From Sphingomonas citri (GTDB lineage: Bacteria > Pseudomonadota > Alphaproteobacteria > Sphingomonadales > Sphingomonadaceae): 64,000 bases of DNA. The notes below the pieces were generated by a model that worked only from the letters and a program-made list of their open reading frames with translations, was not told the origin of the DNA and made no database searches. The position numbers were made by a program, and so were the translations under genes. The DNA lies in NCBI RefSeq assembly GCF_019429485.1, contig NZ_JAHXZN010000005.1, positions 211,996-275,995 of the forward strand. Direction: 5' to 3'. Below are positions 9,088 to 16,660 of the stretch, in pieces; the first letter of the stretch is position 1, and each line of letters starts with the position of its first letter.

Positions 9088-9528
9088 CTACTCTTCCCGC
9101 TTCGGCTCCTCGCCCCGCCCGGTCGGCTGGATCGCCTCGCGGCCGAACTGCATGATGAGCTGCCCGATCTCGCGCGCCTGTTCCATCGAGCGCTGACCCT
9201 GTTCGCGAAGGTACTCACCCTGGATCCGCATCACCTCGGTGAGGTCGCGCGCGCCCGCGGCGGAACGCAGCGCGGCGAAGGCTTCGCGTGCGTTCGCCTC
9301 CGCCTGGTCGATGATCGTCGTTCCCAGCGCCGACCCGTTCTGCGCGACCCGCTCGCCCGAGGCGCGCATCGCCTCGCCCGCGCGGCGCGCCGGATCGACG
9401 ACATGCTCATTGAAGGCGTCGCGCATCTGCTCGGCGCCGCGCCATGCCTCGCCGGACGAGCCTCCCCCGAGCGAACCGGTGCCGCCCTCGCCTGCTTCGC
9501 CCGCGCCGTCCTCGCTCGAGTCGCTCAT
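9088..9528 (-). CDS. Phasin-family protein
   Basis: About 146 residues. The first 30 are Ser/Gly/Glu-rich and low complexity; the rest is amphipathic helix with the phasin-like features ANAREAFAALRSAAGARDLTEVMRIQGEYLREQ and SMEQAREIGQLIMQFGREA. Phasins coat polyhydroxyalkanoate granules, although many alphaproteobacterial members of this fold occur without PHA genes, and none is seen here. Start at ATG 9528 rather than the upstream in-frame ATG, because AGGAGAG lies seven bases before it. Single gene, convergent with the efflux operon. Confidence 0.8.
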   Translation of the reverse strand: MSDSSEDGAGEAGEGGTGSLGGGSSGEAWRGAEQMRDAFNEHVVDPARRAGEAMRASGERVAQNGSALGTTIIDQAEANAREAFAALRSAAGARDLTEVMRIQGEYLREQGQRSMEQAREIGQLIMQFGREAIQPTGRGEEPKREE

Positions 9529-9653
9529 GCTCGCTCTCCTGTGCCGGCAGCCTCGCACGAGCGTGATCGCACCGTCGCGGGTCGCCTCAGTGGCACAACG
9601 CCGAACTCGTGGGCTGGATGCGCGAGTGGCGAGAGCGTAGAGAGAGGCTTCTC

Positions 9654-10202
9654 ATGGAGCCTAGAATGTCCACTGTCTCGCTGCTGATCCCCCTGCTCGT
9701 CGCGGCCGCGCCGATGGCGCAGGCGCCGGGGGCCGAGCCGGCCGCCGATCAGCGCTGTTCCGTGTCGCGGCCGCCGCTGCCCGCCGGTCTGACGGGCTGG
9801 GCACGACGGGCGCCGCTCGCCGCCGGGACGAGCACGCGCAGCGCACCGGTGATCGTGGTCGGCCACGGCACCGACCTGCGGCTCGCTCCGGTCGAGCAGG
9901 TCACCCCGGCGGTGACGCCGCAGCGCGAGCCCGACATGGGCGAGACCGCCGGCCTCGCCTTGTTCCAGGTCGCGCGCCCCGGCACCTATCGTGTCGCGCT
10001 GGGTGACGCCGCATGGATCGACGTGGTGCGTGCCGGCCGCGCGCTGGCGGCGAGCGCCCACGGGCACGGCCCGGCCTGTTCGGGCATTCGCAAGATGGTC
10101 GATTTCCAGCTCGAGTCGGGCCGCTATGTCCTCCAGCTGAGCGGGACCAAGGCGTCATCGCTGCCCGTGATGATCGCGCGCGCGCCGCGGGTGGCGGCAT
10201 GA
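9654..10202 (+). CDS. Small secreted protein of unknown function, coupled to a cyclophilin gene
   Basis: About 182 residues. Signal peptide (STVSLLIPLLVAAAPMAQA), then a compact beta-rich domain with LPAGLTGWARRAPLAAGT, FQVARPGTYRVALGDAAWIDVVRAG and ACSGIRKMVDFQLESGRYVLQLSG, which suggests an exported carbohydrate- or ligand-binding-like fold. I recall close relatives in sphingomonads sometimes carrying the label homogentisate 1,2-dioxygenase; at this length and with a signal peptide that name cannot be right. Start ATG 9654 has AGAGAGAGG six bases upstream and keeps an Arg in the signal n-region; ATG 9666 is the alternative. The stop overlaps the following peptidyl-prolyl isomerase ATG (ATGA), so the two are co-translated. 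Confidence 0.7.
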   Translation: MEPRMSTVSLLIPLLVAAAPMAQAPGAEPAADQRCSVSRPPLPAGLTGWARRAPLAAGTSTRSAPVIVVGHGTDLRLAPVEQVTPAVTPQREPDMGETAGLALFQVARPGTYRVALGDAAWIDVVRAGRALAASAHGHGPACSGIRKMVDFQLESGRYVLQLSGTKASSLPVMIARAPRVAA

Positions 10203-10840
10203 TCGCCGCGCTGGCGCTGCTGCTCGCCGCGCAGGCCGCGCTATCGCCGTCGGCCGGAGCTCCGCCGCAGTCGCCCGCCGCCCCCGCGACGCAGGCGCCT
10301 GCTCCGATACCCGCTCCCGATGCCGCCGCGCTCACCCGCGTGCGCCTCAGCACCGAGGCCGGCGATATCCTCGTCGGTGTCGACACCCAGGCCGCGCCGA
10401 TCACCGCGGCCAATTTCCTGCGCTACGTCGACCAGCACAAGCTCGACGGCATCGGTTTCTACCGCGCGGTCAAGGTGGCGGACGGCTATGGTCTCGCGCA
10501 GTTCGGCACGCGCAACGACCCCAAGCGCACGCTGCCACCGATCAAGCACGAGCCGACCACGCTCACCAAGCTGAGCCACCGCGACGGCACGCTGTCGATG
10601 GCGATGGCCACGCCCGGCACCGCCGCGGGCGACTTCTTCATCACCGTCGGCGACCTCAGCTCGATGGACGCCACCGCCGACACTCCCGGCTTCGCCGCCT
10701 TCGGCCGCGTGCTGGAGGGGATGGACGTGGTGCGCCGCATCCTCGTCGCGCCGACCTCGCCGACGCTGGGCGAGGGCGTGATGAAGGGACAGATGCTCGC
10801 GCCCGTGATCAAGATCACCGCGGCGCGGCGCGTCGACTAG
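10199..10840 (+). CDS. Periplasmic peptidyl-prolyl cis-trans isomerase, cyclophilin type
   Basis: 213 residues: signal peptide (MIAALALLLAAQAALS), a Pro/Ala-rich spacer, then a cyclophilin domain from about residue 45. Recognisable cyclophilin elements are VDTQAAPITAANFLRYVD, GIGFYRAVK (the FHR-type strand with Tyr-Arg), GTLSMAMA, GDFFITVGD and FAAFGRVLEGMDVV. It would assist proline isomerisation of envelope proteins. The ATG is inside the stop of the preceding secreted-protein gene, so the two products may work together. Confidence 0.9.
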   Translation: MIAALALLLAAQAALSPSAGAPPQSPAAPATQAPAPIPAPDAAALTRVRLSTEAGDILVGVDTQAAPITAANFLRYVDQHKLDGIGFYRAVKVADGYGLAQFGTRNDPKRTLPPIKHEPTTLTKLSHRDGTLSMAMATPGTAAGDFFITVGDLSSMDATADTPGFAAFGRVLEGMDVVRRILVAPTSPTLGEGVMKGQMLAPVIKITAARRVD

Positions 10841-10882
10841 CGCCGCGCGCGGGTCTACATCGGTGCGAGAAGGAGTGTCCCG

Positions 10883-12118
10883 ATGTCCCCACCGCTCGAC
10901 TTGCCCACCGACTGGACCGCGCTCGGCACCGAGCAGCTCGCCGATGTGATCGCGCTGCGCCGCGCGATCCATGCCGAGCCCGAGATGGGGCTGCACTGCC
11001 CGCTGACGACCGCCAAGGCCAAGGCGGCGCTCGCCGGCCTGCCGCTCGAGATCCACGACAGCACGCGGACCACCGGCTTCGTCGCGATCCTGCGCGGCGG
11101 CCGCAGCGACGGTGGTGCCGGCTCGAACGCGCGCACGGTGCTGCTGCGCGGCGACATGGACGCGCTGCCGATCGTCGAGGAGACCGGCCTGCCGTTCGCC
11201 TCGACGCTGCCGGGCACGATGCACGCCTGCGGCCATGACGCGCACACCGCGATGCTGGTCGGCGCCGCCAAGGCGCTGTCGGCGCGACGCGACCAGCTCG
11301 CCGGCACCGTCGTCTTCATGTTCCAGCCCGGCGAGGAGGGGCATCACGGCGCGCGCGAGATGATCGCCGACGGCCTGCTCGATCGCGCCCGGCCCGACGC
11401 CGCCTTCGCGCTCCACGTCCTGCCCAACGCGCCCGCGGGCGTGTTCATCGGGCGCGAGGGCGCGCTGCTCGCCTCCACCGACACGGTGCGCGCCACCGTT
11501 CGCGGCCGCGGCGGCCACGCCGCCATGCCGCACGACGCGATCGACCCGATCCCGGTCGCCTGCGCGATCGTCACCGCGCTCCAGCAGCATGTCGCGCGGC
11601 GCGTGCCCGTCGCCGACCCGGCGGTTCTCACGATCACGCAGATCCACGCCGGCGCGTCGCACAACATCATCCCCGACGAGGTCCAGCTCGCCGGCACGCT
11701 GCGGACTTTGTCGCCGGGCACGCGCGAGGCGATGCGCGCCGCCTTCCACCAGGTGGCGCGCGGCGTGGCGGAGGCGCACGGCTGCACCGTCGAGTCGAGC
11801 ATCGACGAGGGCTATCCCGTCACCATGAACGACCCGCGCGCCACGCGGCTGATGCGCGAACTGGCGCAGGAGATCGGCGGTGCGCAGGGTTGGGCGACGA
11901 TGCCCGCGCCGATCATGGGCGGCGAGGATTTCAGCTACGTACTGCGCGAGTTGCCGGGGGCGATCGCCTTCGTCGGCGCGGCGCCACCGGGCTCCACGCC
12001 CGAGACCAACCCGCCGCTCCATAACCCGCGGATGACGATCGACGAGCAGGTCTTCGCCACCGGCGTGGCGATGCATTGCGCGCTGGCCGAGCGCTTCCTG
12101 GAGCGCGGCTTCGATTAG
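10883..12118 (+). CDS. M20 family metallopeptidase / amidohydrolase (hippurate hydrolase-like)
   Basis: 411 residues. M20D aminoacylase features in order: LRRAIHAEPEMGL, RGDMDALPIVEETGLPF, MHACGHDAHTAML (metal-binding Cys/His), FQPGEEGHHGAREMI (catalytic Glu pair), the lid domain (RGRGGHAAMPHDAIDPI), VTITQI-like strand and PIMGGEDFSYVL. The family cleaves N-acyl amino acids or amidated aromatic acids in the cytoplasm, and no signal peptide is present. GAAGGAG-type ribosome-binding site (GAAGGAG) eight bases before the ATG. Likely a single-gene unit, convergent with the DUF1330 gene. The exact substrate is unknown. Confidence 0.9.
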   Translation: MSPPLDLPTDWTALGTEQLADVIALRRAIHAEPEMGLHCPLTTAKAKAALAGLPLEIHDSTRTTGFVAILRGGRSDGGAGSNARTVLLRGDMDALPIVEETGLPFASTLPGTMHACGHDAHTAMLVGAAKALSARRDQLAGTVVFMFQPGEEGHHGAREMIADGLLDRARPDAAFALHVLPNAPAGVFIGREGALLASTDTVRATVRGRGGHAAMPHDAIDPIPVACAIVTALQQHVARRVPVADPAVLTITQIHAGASHNIIPDEVQLAGTLRTLSPGTREAMRAAFHQVARGVAEAHGCTVESSIDEGYPVTMNDPRATRLMRELAQEIGGAQGWATMPAPIMGGEDFSYVLRELPGAIAFVGAAPPGSTPETNPPLHNPRMTIDEQVFATGVAMHCALAERFLERGFD

Positions 12119-12148
12119 GCGGGGAGCGGGGCCGTCCGACGCGGCACG

Positions 12149-12225
12149 GTGCTCCTGCGCAGGGAGGCGCCCAGAGCTACGAGCGTCGTCGCCGTGGCTC
12201 TGGTCTCCGGCATTCCCGGGAGCAC
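12149..12225. repeat. Dispersed palindromic element, type A (copy 2)
   Basis: Outer arms GTGCTCC (12149-12155) and GGAGCAC (12219-12225), inner arms CCAGAGC (12171-12177) and GCTCTGG (12197-12203). It shares the GCCGTGGCTCTGG core and layout with copy 1 at 8859-8933. It lies between convergent genes. Confidence 0.65.
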
Positions 12226-12283
12226 ATAGATGACGTGAGCAAATCGGCTCTCGGCGTCGATCGCCGCGCGCGTGACCTCTTCG

Positions 12284-12655
12284 TCAGAGCCAGTCCGGCC
12301 TTGGCCGCAGCGGCTGGAGCACGATGTCGGCCAGCGCCGAACTCCCGACCTGAAAGGCGCGCTGGTAGTCGGGATCGTCGACCATCGCCTTGAACGCGGC
12401 GCGGCGCGGATATTGCACCAGCAGCGCCGCATCCCATCCCGTAACGTCACCGGTGGTGAGCACGGGCAGTCCCTCGCCGCCGACGAGGATCCGCGCGCCG
12501 AAGCGCGCCAGGATCGGCCGCGCCAGTGCCAGATACGTCGCGTAGCGCTCGCGACCGCCGTCGGCGGCGAAGCGCAGGAGGTTCAGCATGATGACGGGCG
12601 AGTCGTCCTCGTCGGCCAGGAAGGCGGCGAAGGTGTCGGGGGAGAAGGCTACCAT
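12284..12655 (-). CDS. DUF1330 domain-containing protein
   Basis: 123 residues. The dimeric alpha/beta-barrel-like DUF1330 signature is clear: SPVIMLNLLRFAADGGRERYATYLALARPILARFGARILVGG, then VQYPRRAAFKAMVDDPDYQRAF. The family is small, cytoplasmic and has no established reaction. It lies 54 bases downstream of the WYL regulator on the same strand and may be co-transcribed with it. Confidence 0.85.
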   Translation of the reverse strand: MVAFSPDTFAAFLADEDDSPVIMLNLLRFAADGGRERYATYLALARPILARFGARILVGGEGLPVLTTGDVTGWDAALLVQYPRRAAFKAMVDDPDYQRAFQVGSSALADIVLQPLRPRPDWL

Positions 12656-12709
12656 CTGGACTGTCGCTCCGATCGCGCCGCTCGGTACGAGCGGCCGGTG
12701 CGCTGTCCT

Positions 12710-13429
12710 CTAAGCGGGTTGGACGTCAGAAATTGACAGCAGCGAGCGCCAGTCGCGATCCTGCTCGCGCCATCGCACGAACAGCGCGTGACGGCGGCCG
12801 AGGTAACGCTCGTCCAGCACCGCAAGCACCGCGACCCGGTCGACGCGGAAATGCCGGAAGGCCGACCGCCGCTCGCACCAGGCTGCCAGCACACGCACCT
12901 CGTCGAAATAGACGATCGCGATCGGCCAGATCACGCGCTCGGTGGCGGTGCCGGCTGCATCACGGTAGGTGATCGCCACCTTGCGCTGGCGGCCAATCGC
13001 GTGCCGCAGCACCGCGACCTGCTCGGCATCGGCTCGCCGCGACAGCGAGGCCGCGGCGAGGAGCGCGGGCGATGCCCCGTCCGGCATCGCACCGCTGGCG
13101 CGCGCCGCCTCGATCTTGGCGAGCGCGCTCTCACCGGAGCGGACCAGCTCGGGATCGCCGCGCTCGCGCACCCAGCCGAGGCCGAGCGCCAGCACGTCCA
13201 GCTCGTCCTGCGTGAAGGCGAGCTGGGGCAGGAAGAAGCCGGCGCCGAGGCGATAGCCCACACCCGCCTGCCCTTCTATGGGTGCGCCGAGCGCGCGCAG
13301 TGTGTCGATGTCGCGGTAGACGCTGCGCGGCGAGACGCCCAGCTCGGCCGACAGCTCGGCCGCGGTCACCGGCAGCCTTCGCGCGCGGAGCACGCCGATT
13401 AGCTCGAACAGCCGACTCGTCCGCGACAT
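12710..13429 (-). CDS. Helix-turn-helix transcriptional regulator with WYL domain (YafY-like)
   Basis: 239 residues. N-terminal HTH_11 domain (MSRTSRLFELIGVLRARRLPV, ELGVSPRSVYRDIDTLRALG), a linker strand (YRLGAGFFLPQLAFTQDEL), then the WYL sensor core (RKVAITYRD through VIWPIAIVYFDEVRVLAAWCE and FRHFRVDRVA). Such proteins bind DNA through the HTH and sense ligand or nucleic acid through WYL. The gene sits 36 bases after the bacteriophytochrome gene on the same strand, so it could be part of a light-linked operon, but these regulators are often local and the link is only positional. Confidence 0.9.
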   Translation of the reverse strand: MSRTSRLFELIGVLRARRLPVTAAELSAELGVSPRSVYRDIDTLRALGAPIEGQAGVGYRLGAGFFLPQLAFTQDELDVLALGLGWVRERGDPELVRSGESALAKIEAARASGAMPDGASPALLAAASLSRRADAEQVAVLRHAIGRQRKVAITYRDAAGTATERVIWPIAIVYFDEVRVLAAWCERRSAFRHFRVDRVAVLAVLDERYLGRRHALFVRWREQDRDWRSLLSISDVQPA

Positions 13430-13465
13430 CGCCGCTCCGCCCTCCGCGCCGCGCCGCAGCCGCCG

Positions 13466-15607
13466 TCAGTCGCCCTCGATCGGCGCGGTGAGCAGCGCGC
13501 GCGTGCCAGGATCATTGGCCTGGAACTCGACCGTGCCGCCGATGCGCTGCACCACCGCGGTCATCATCCGGCTGCCGAAGCCGCCGTCGCCGCCGGCGAC
13601 CTTGCCGACGCCGCGATCCGCGACGATCAACCGCAGCAGGTGGCCGTGCTGCTCCAGCACCACGTCGATGGCGCCGCCATTCTGCGCCGGGTAGGCGTAT
13701 TTGGTCGCGTTGATCACGAGCTCGGCGGCGATCAGTCCGACGCTGACCGCGCGATCGGTCGGGATCAGCACCGGCGCGAGGTCGAGCGTCAGATGCCGGC
13801 CCCATTCCTCGCCGAGCGAGGAGCGTAGGTCCTGCATCAGCTCGCCGAGGTAGCGGCTGAGATCGATCACCTCGATCTGATCGTCGCGGTAGAGGCGACG
13901 GTGCACCAGCGCCACCGCCGAGAGCCGCGAGCGCGCCTCGAGCAGCTGGTCGGCGACCGCACCCGCACCCGCGTCGCGCGCCTGGATCGCCAGGAAGGAC
14001 GAGACCAGCTGCAGGCTGTTCTGCACGCGATGGTCGACTTCGCGCATCAGCAGGTCCTTCTGCGCGAGCAGCGAGTCCTTCTCCGCGCCGGTTCGCTCCA
14101 GCTCGCGATTGAGCCGGCGCAGCTCGGCCGCAGCACGCGCCTCCCCGAGCAGCCGCCGCAGCCGCGCCGCGCCGTCGACCTGCTCGAGCGTCCAGCGCCG
14201 CGCGCGCCCGCGCACCTGCTCGCGCCACGATTCGAACGAGGCGCGCGGGCGCAGCGTCGCCTGCGGGTCGTGCGGTACCGCCTTGTGCGGGTTGCCGGCC
14301 CACTCGATCTCCTCGATCCGCTCAGCGCGCAGCCAAAGCAGCGCGTCACCGTCGCCGAGCGAGAAGCCGAGCACGCCCGCGATCGGCGCGACTCGTGCGG
14401 CCTCTGCCCAATCCTTGCCCAGCTCGCGGGTCGCGAGCGGCGCGGTATCGTCGCGTGCGCCGAGCCACCGCGCCAGCGCCACCAGCGCGGCCTCGTCGGC
14501 AGCGATCCCGACCGTCGTCGCGCGACCGCCGCGCACCAGCGCCAGCCCGTCGGCCCCGAACGCGTGGCGGACGTCCTCGGCGCGCGCCTGCACCACGTCG
14601 ACGGGCGAGTCGCTCGTGAGCAGCAGCGCGCGAAGGGCGTCCTCCTCGCCGCGCAGCGCCAGCCGCTCGCGATAGGCCTCGGCCTCCTCCTTGGCGCGGA
14701 GCTGGCGCGCCAGCCCGCCAGCGAGCGCGGCCGCGGCGGCGCGGGTGGCGCGCGGCAGCAGGCGCGGCGTCGCATGGTGGCAAGCCACCAAGCCCCACAG
14801 CAGCCCGTCCTTGACGATCGAGATCGACGCCGAGGCGGACACGCCCATGTTGCGGAGATAGTCGATGTGGATCGGCGACACACTGCGGATCGCGACGTCG
14901 CTCAGGTCGGTCAGCTCGAAGCCGGCCGGACGCAGCGACGCGGGCACGTAGTCGACGTCGGGGATCACGCGGGTGCGGTTTCGCACGTACAGCGCGCGCG
15001 CCTGGCGCGGGATGTCGCTCGCCGGGAAATGATGGTGGAGGAAGGTGTCGAGTCCCGGCGCACGATCCTCGGCGACGACGCAGCCCGACTCGTCGTCGAG
15101 GAAGCGGTAGATCATCACCCGGTCGAAACCGGTCAGCGCGCGGAACGCCACCGCGGCGCGCTCGCACAGCGCCACGAAAGTGGTGGTGCGCTCGAATCCC
15201 GCCGCCATCGCGTCGAGCCAGCCGAGCGTCTCGGCGACGCTGCCTCCGGCGGTCTCTCCCATCGGCTCGAGCTCGGCGAGCAGCCACTGGCCGGTGCGGT
15301 GAAGCGCTACATCGTGGTCGTGCACCGGTGCCGCCAGGATCGTCCCACCCGGGCCGATCGGCACCGCCTCGGCCAGCGCGTTGACGTCCTGCGCCAGTAG
15401 ATGATCGAGCCGCGCGCCGAGCCAGTCGTCGCCGAACAGCGCCTCGATCGCTCCCGCGCCGGCGACCACCTCGAGCGAGAGCGCGTCGGCGACGAGCAGC
15501 AGGCCGTGCGGCATCACCGCCCCGGGAACATGGATCGGCTCGCGGTCGCAGGCCGTCAGGTTGAGCGACTCCGCGGTCGGGTCGCGTTGGACGATGGGAC
15601 CTGCCAT
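13466..15607 (-). CDS. Bacteriophytochrome sensor kinase (PAS-GAF-PHY-HisKA_2-HATPase)
   Basis: 713 residues. PAS_2 at about 15-120 with Cys20 (LTACDREPIHVPG), the conserved biliverdin-attachment position in bacterial phytochromes. GAF domain about 140-300 with FPASDIPRQAR (the DIP chromophore-pocket motif), PHY domain about 320-500, then HisKA_2 with phospho-acceptor His526 (REVDHRVQNSLQLVSSFL), N-box ELVINATKYAYP and ATP lid VADRGVG. It should be a red/far-red photosensor kinase. No heme oxygenase and no response regulator lie next to it, so biliverdin and the partner must come from elsewhere. The next genes on the strand are the WYL regulator and DUF1330. Confidence 0.92.
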   Translation of the reverse strand: MAGPIVQRDPTAESLNLTACDREPIHVPGAVMPHGLLLVADALSLEVVAGAGAIEALFGDDWLGARLDHLLAQDVNALAEAVPIGPGGTILAAPVHDHDVALHRTGQWLLAELEPMGETAGGSVAETLGWLDAMAAGFERTTTFVALCERAAVAFRALTGFDRVMIYRFLDDESGCVVAEDRAPGLDTFLHHHFPASDIPRQARALYVRNRTRVIPDVDYVPASLRPAGFELTDLSDVAIRSVSPIHIDYLRNMGVSASASISIVKDGLLWGLVACHHATPRLLPRATRAAAAALAGGLARQLRAKEEAEAYRERLALRGEEDALRALLLTSDSPVDVVQARAEDVRHAFGADGLALVRGGRATTVGIAADEAALVALARWLGARDDTAPLATRELGKDWAEAARVAPIAGVLGFSLGDGDALLWLRAERIEEIEWAGNPHKAVPHDPQATLRPRASFESWREQVRGRARRWTLEQVDGAARLRRLLGEARAAAELRRLNRELERTGAEKDSLLAQKDLLMREVDHRVQNSLQLVSSFLAIQARDAGAGAVADQLLEARSRLSAVALVHRRLYRDDQIEVIDLSRYLGELMQDLRSSLGEEWGRHLTLDLAPVLIPTDRAVSVGLIAAELVINATKYAYPAQNGGAIDVVLEQHGHLLRLIVADRGVGKVAGGDGGFGSRMMTAVVQRIGGTVEFQANDPGTRALLTAPIEGD

Positions 15608-15769
15608 CGCGCGCTTATGGCAGTATTCGCGTGCCAGGCAACTGATCGGGGGCTATTTCATAGCGTTTCTGCACGATCCCGAGACAGTCGACACGAAGGA
15701 CTTGCCCCAGCGGCGAGACGATGGAATCGGGTAGCAACCCGTTAGGATACCGGACCTAGAGCTGCCCGC

Positions 15770-16114
15770 ATGTCGACCCCTCCCCGCGAACCGCGCAGCA
15801 GCGTGATCCTCTATGCTCTGGTCGACACCGGCACCCAGGCGGTCGAGTGCCGCGTCCGTAACCTCTCGGTCACGGGCGCGTGCGTCGACAACAGCGCCGG
15901 GCTGACACAGGGCGACGAGGTCCGCGTGACGATGGGGACGCTCGAGCAGCTCGCCGCGCGCGTGATGTGGGCCAAGGCGACGCTGGCCGGGCTGCACTTC
16001 GACGCGCAGGTCGACATCGCCGCGGCGCGTCGCCCGCGCACGCGCAACACCAGCGTCCAGCCCAGCGCCGGTTGGATGCAGCATATCCGCGACGCCTATC
16101 GCGAGCGCGGATGA
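15770..16114 (+). CDS. PilZ domain protein
   Basis: 114 residues, a single PilZ-like beta-barrel: RSSVILYALVDTG, CRVRNLSVTGACVD (the NxSxxG element), GDEVRVTMG, ARVMWAKATLAGLHFD. PilZ proteins bind cyclic di-GMP through an RxxxR plus (D/N)xSxxG pair. The second motif is visible, but the upstream Arg pair is weak (PREPRSS), so nucleotide binding is uncertain. The stop overlaps the start of the 2Fe-2S protein gene (ATGA), an unusual pairing. Divergent from the bacteriophytochrome across 162 bases, which hold a small CGGGT/ACCCG hairpin and nothing else recognised. Confidence 0.85.
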   Translation: MSTPPREPRSSVILYALVDTGTQAVECRVRNLSVTGACVDNSAGLTQGDEVRVTMGTLEQLAARVMWAKATLAGLHFDAQVDIAAARRPRTRNTSVQPSAGWMQHIRDAYRERG

Positions 16115-16653
16115 CGCGACTGACGGTCAACAACGAGGCGGTCGAATACCGCCTCCCGGCCGAGACGCCGCTGCTCTGGGCGCTGCGCGACGCGTCCAAC
16201 CTGACCGGCACCAAATACGGCTGCGGCACGGGAAGCTGCGGCGCCTGCACGGTCGACGTCGACGGGCGCGCGGTGCGCTCGTGCCAGATGACGCTCGCCG
16301 CGGCGGAGGGGACCTTCGTCACGACGATCGAGGGCCTGTCGCGCGATCGTACCCATCCCGTCCAGCTCGCCCTGCTCGCGGAGAACGTCTCACAGTGCGG
16401 CTTCTGCATCCCCGGGATCGTGATGGCCGCGGCGGTGCTGCTGCGGCGCGACCCGATGCCGTCGGAGCAGGCGATCGCCGCCGCGATCGGCAACGTCTGC
16501 CGCTGCGGAATCTACCCGCGCCTCGCCGCCGCGATCCAGCGTGCCGGTCGCGCGATCCGCGGTGAGGAACGACTGCCCACCGGCGCGCGGCCCGGAGTCG
16601 AGCCGGCCGGCGCGGCGCGGCAGGTGCCAGCGCTCGACCCGCGCCAGCGCTGA
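16111..16653 (+). CDS. 2Fe-2S subunit of a molybdenum hydroxylase (isoquinoline 1-oxidoreductase alpha-like)
   Basis: 180 residues with all eight cluster cysteines: Cys38, 43, 46 and 58 (plant-type ferredoxin cluster, YGCGTGSCGACTV) and Cys96, 99, 130 and 132 (CGFCIPG and NVCRCGIYPR, the four-helix cluster). In this family the small subunit passes electrons from a molybdopterin subunit, normally encoded next door. None is adjacent here; the following gene is convergent. About 25 extra residues follow the usual C-terminus. The start is locked to the PilZ stop by ATGA overlap. Confidence 0.9.
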   Translation: MTRLTVNNEAVEYRLPAETPLLWALRDASNLTGTKYGCGTGSCGACTVDVDGRAVRSCQMTLAAAEGTFVTTIEGLSRDRTHPVQLALLAENVSQCGFCIPGIVMAAAVLLRRDPMPSEQAIAAAIGNVCRCGIYPRLAAAIQRAGRAIRGEERLPTGARPGVEPAGAARQVPALDPRQR

Positions 16654-16660
16654 GCACGGC

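Noticed and set aside
9654..10202. Homogentisate 1,2-dioxygenase as a name for the small secreted protein
   Set aside because: The true enzyme is more than 400 residues and cytoplasmic. This protein is about 180 residues with a signal peptide and shows none of its metal ligands.
8859..12225. CRISPR array
   Set aside because: Repeats are few, palindromic and widely spaced, without uniform spacers or cas genes.
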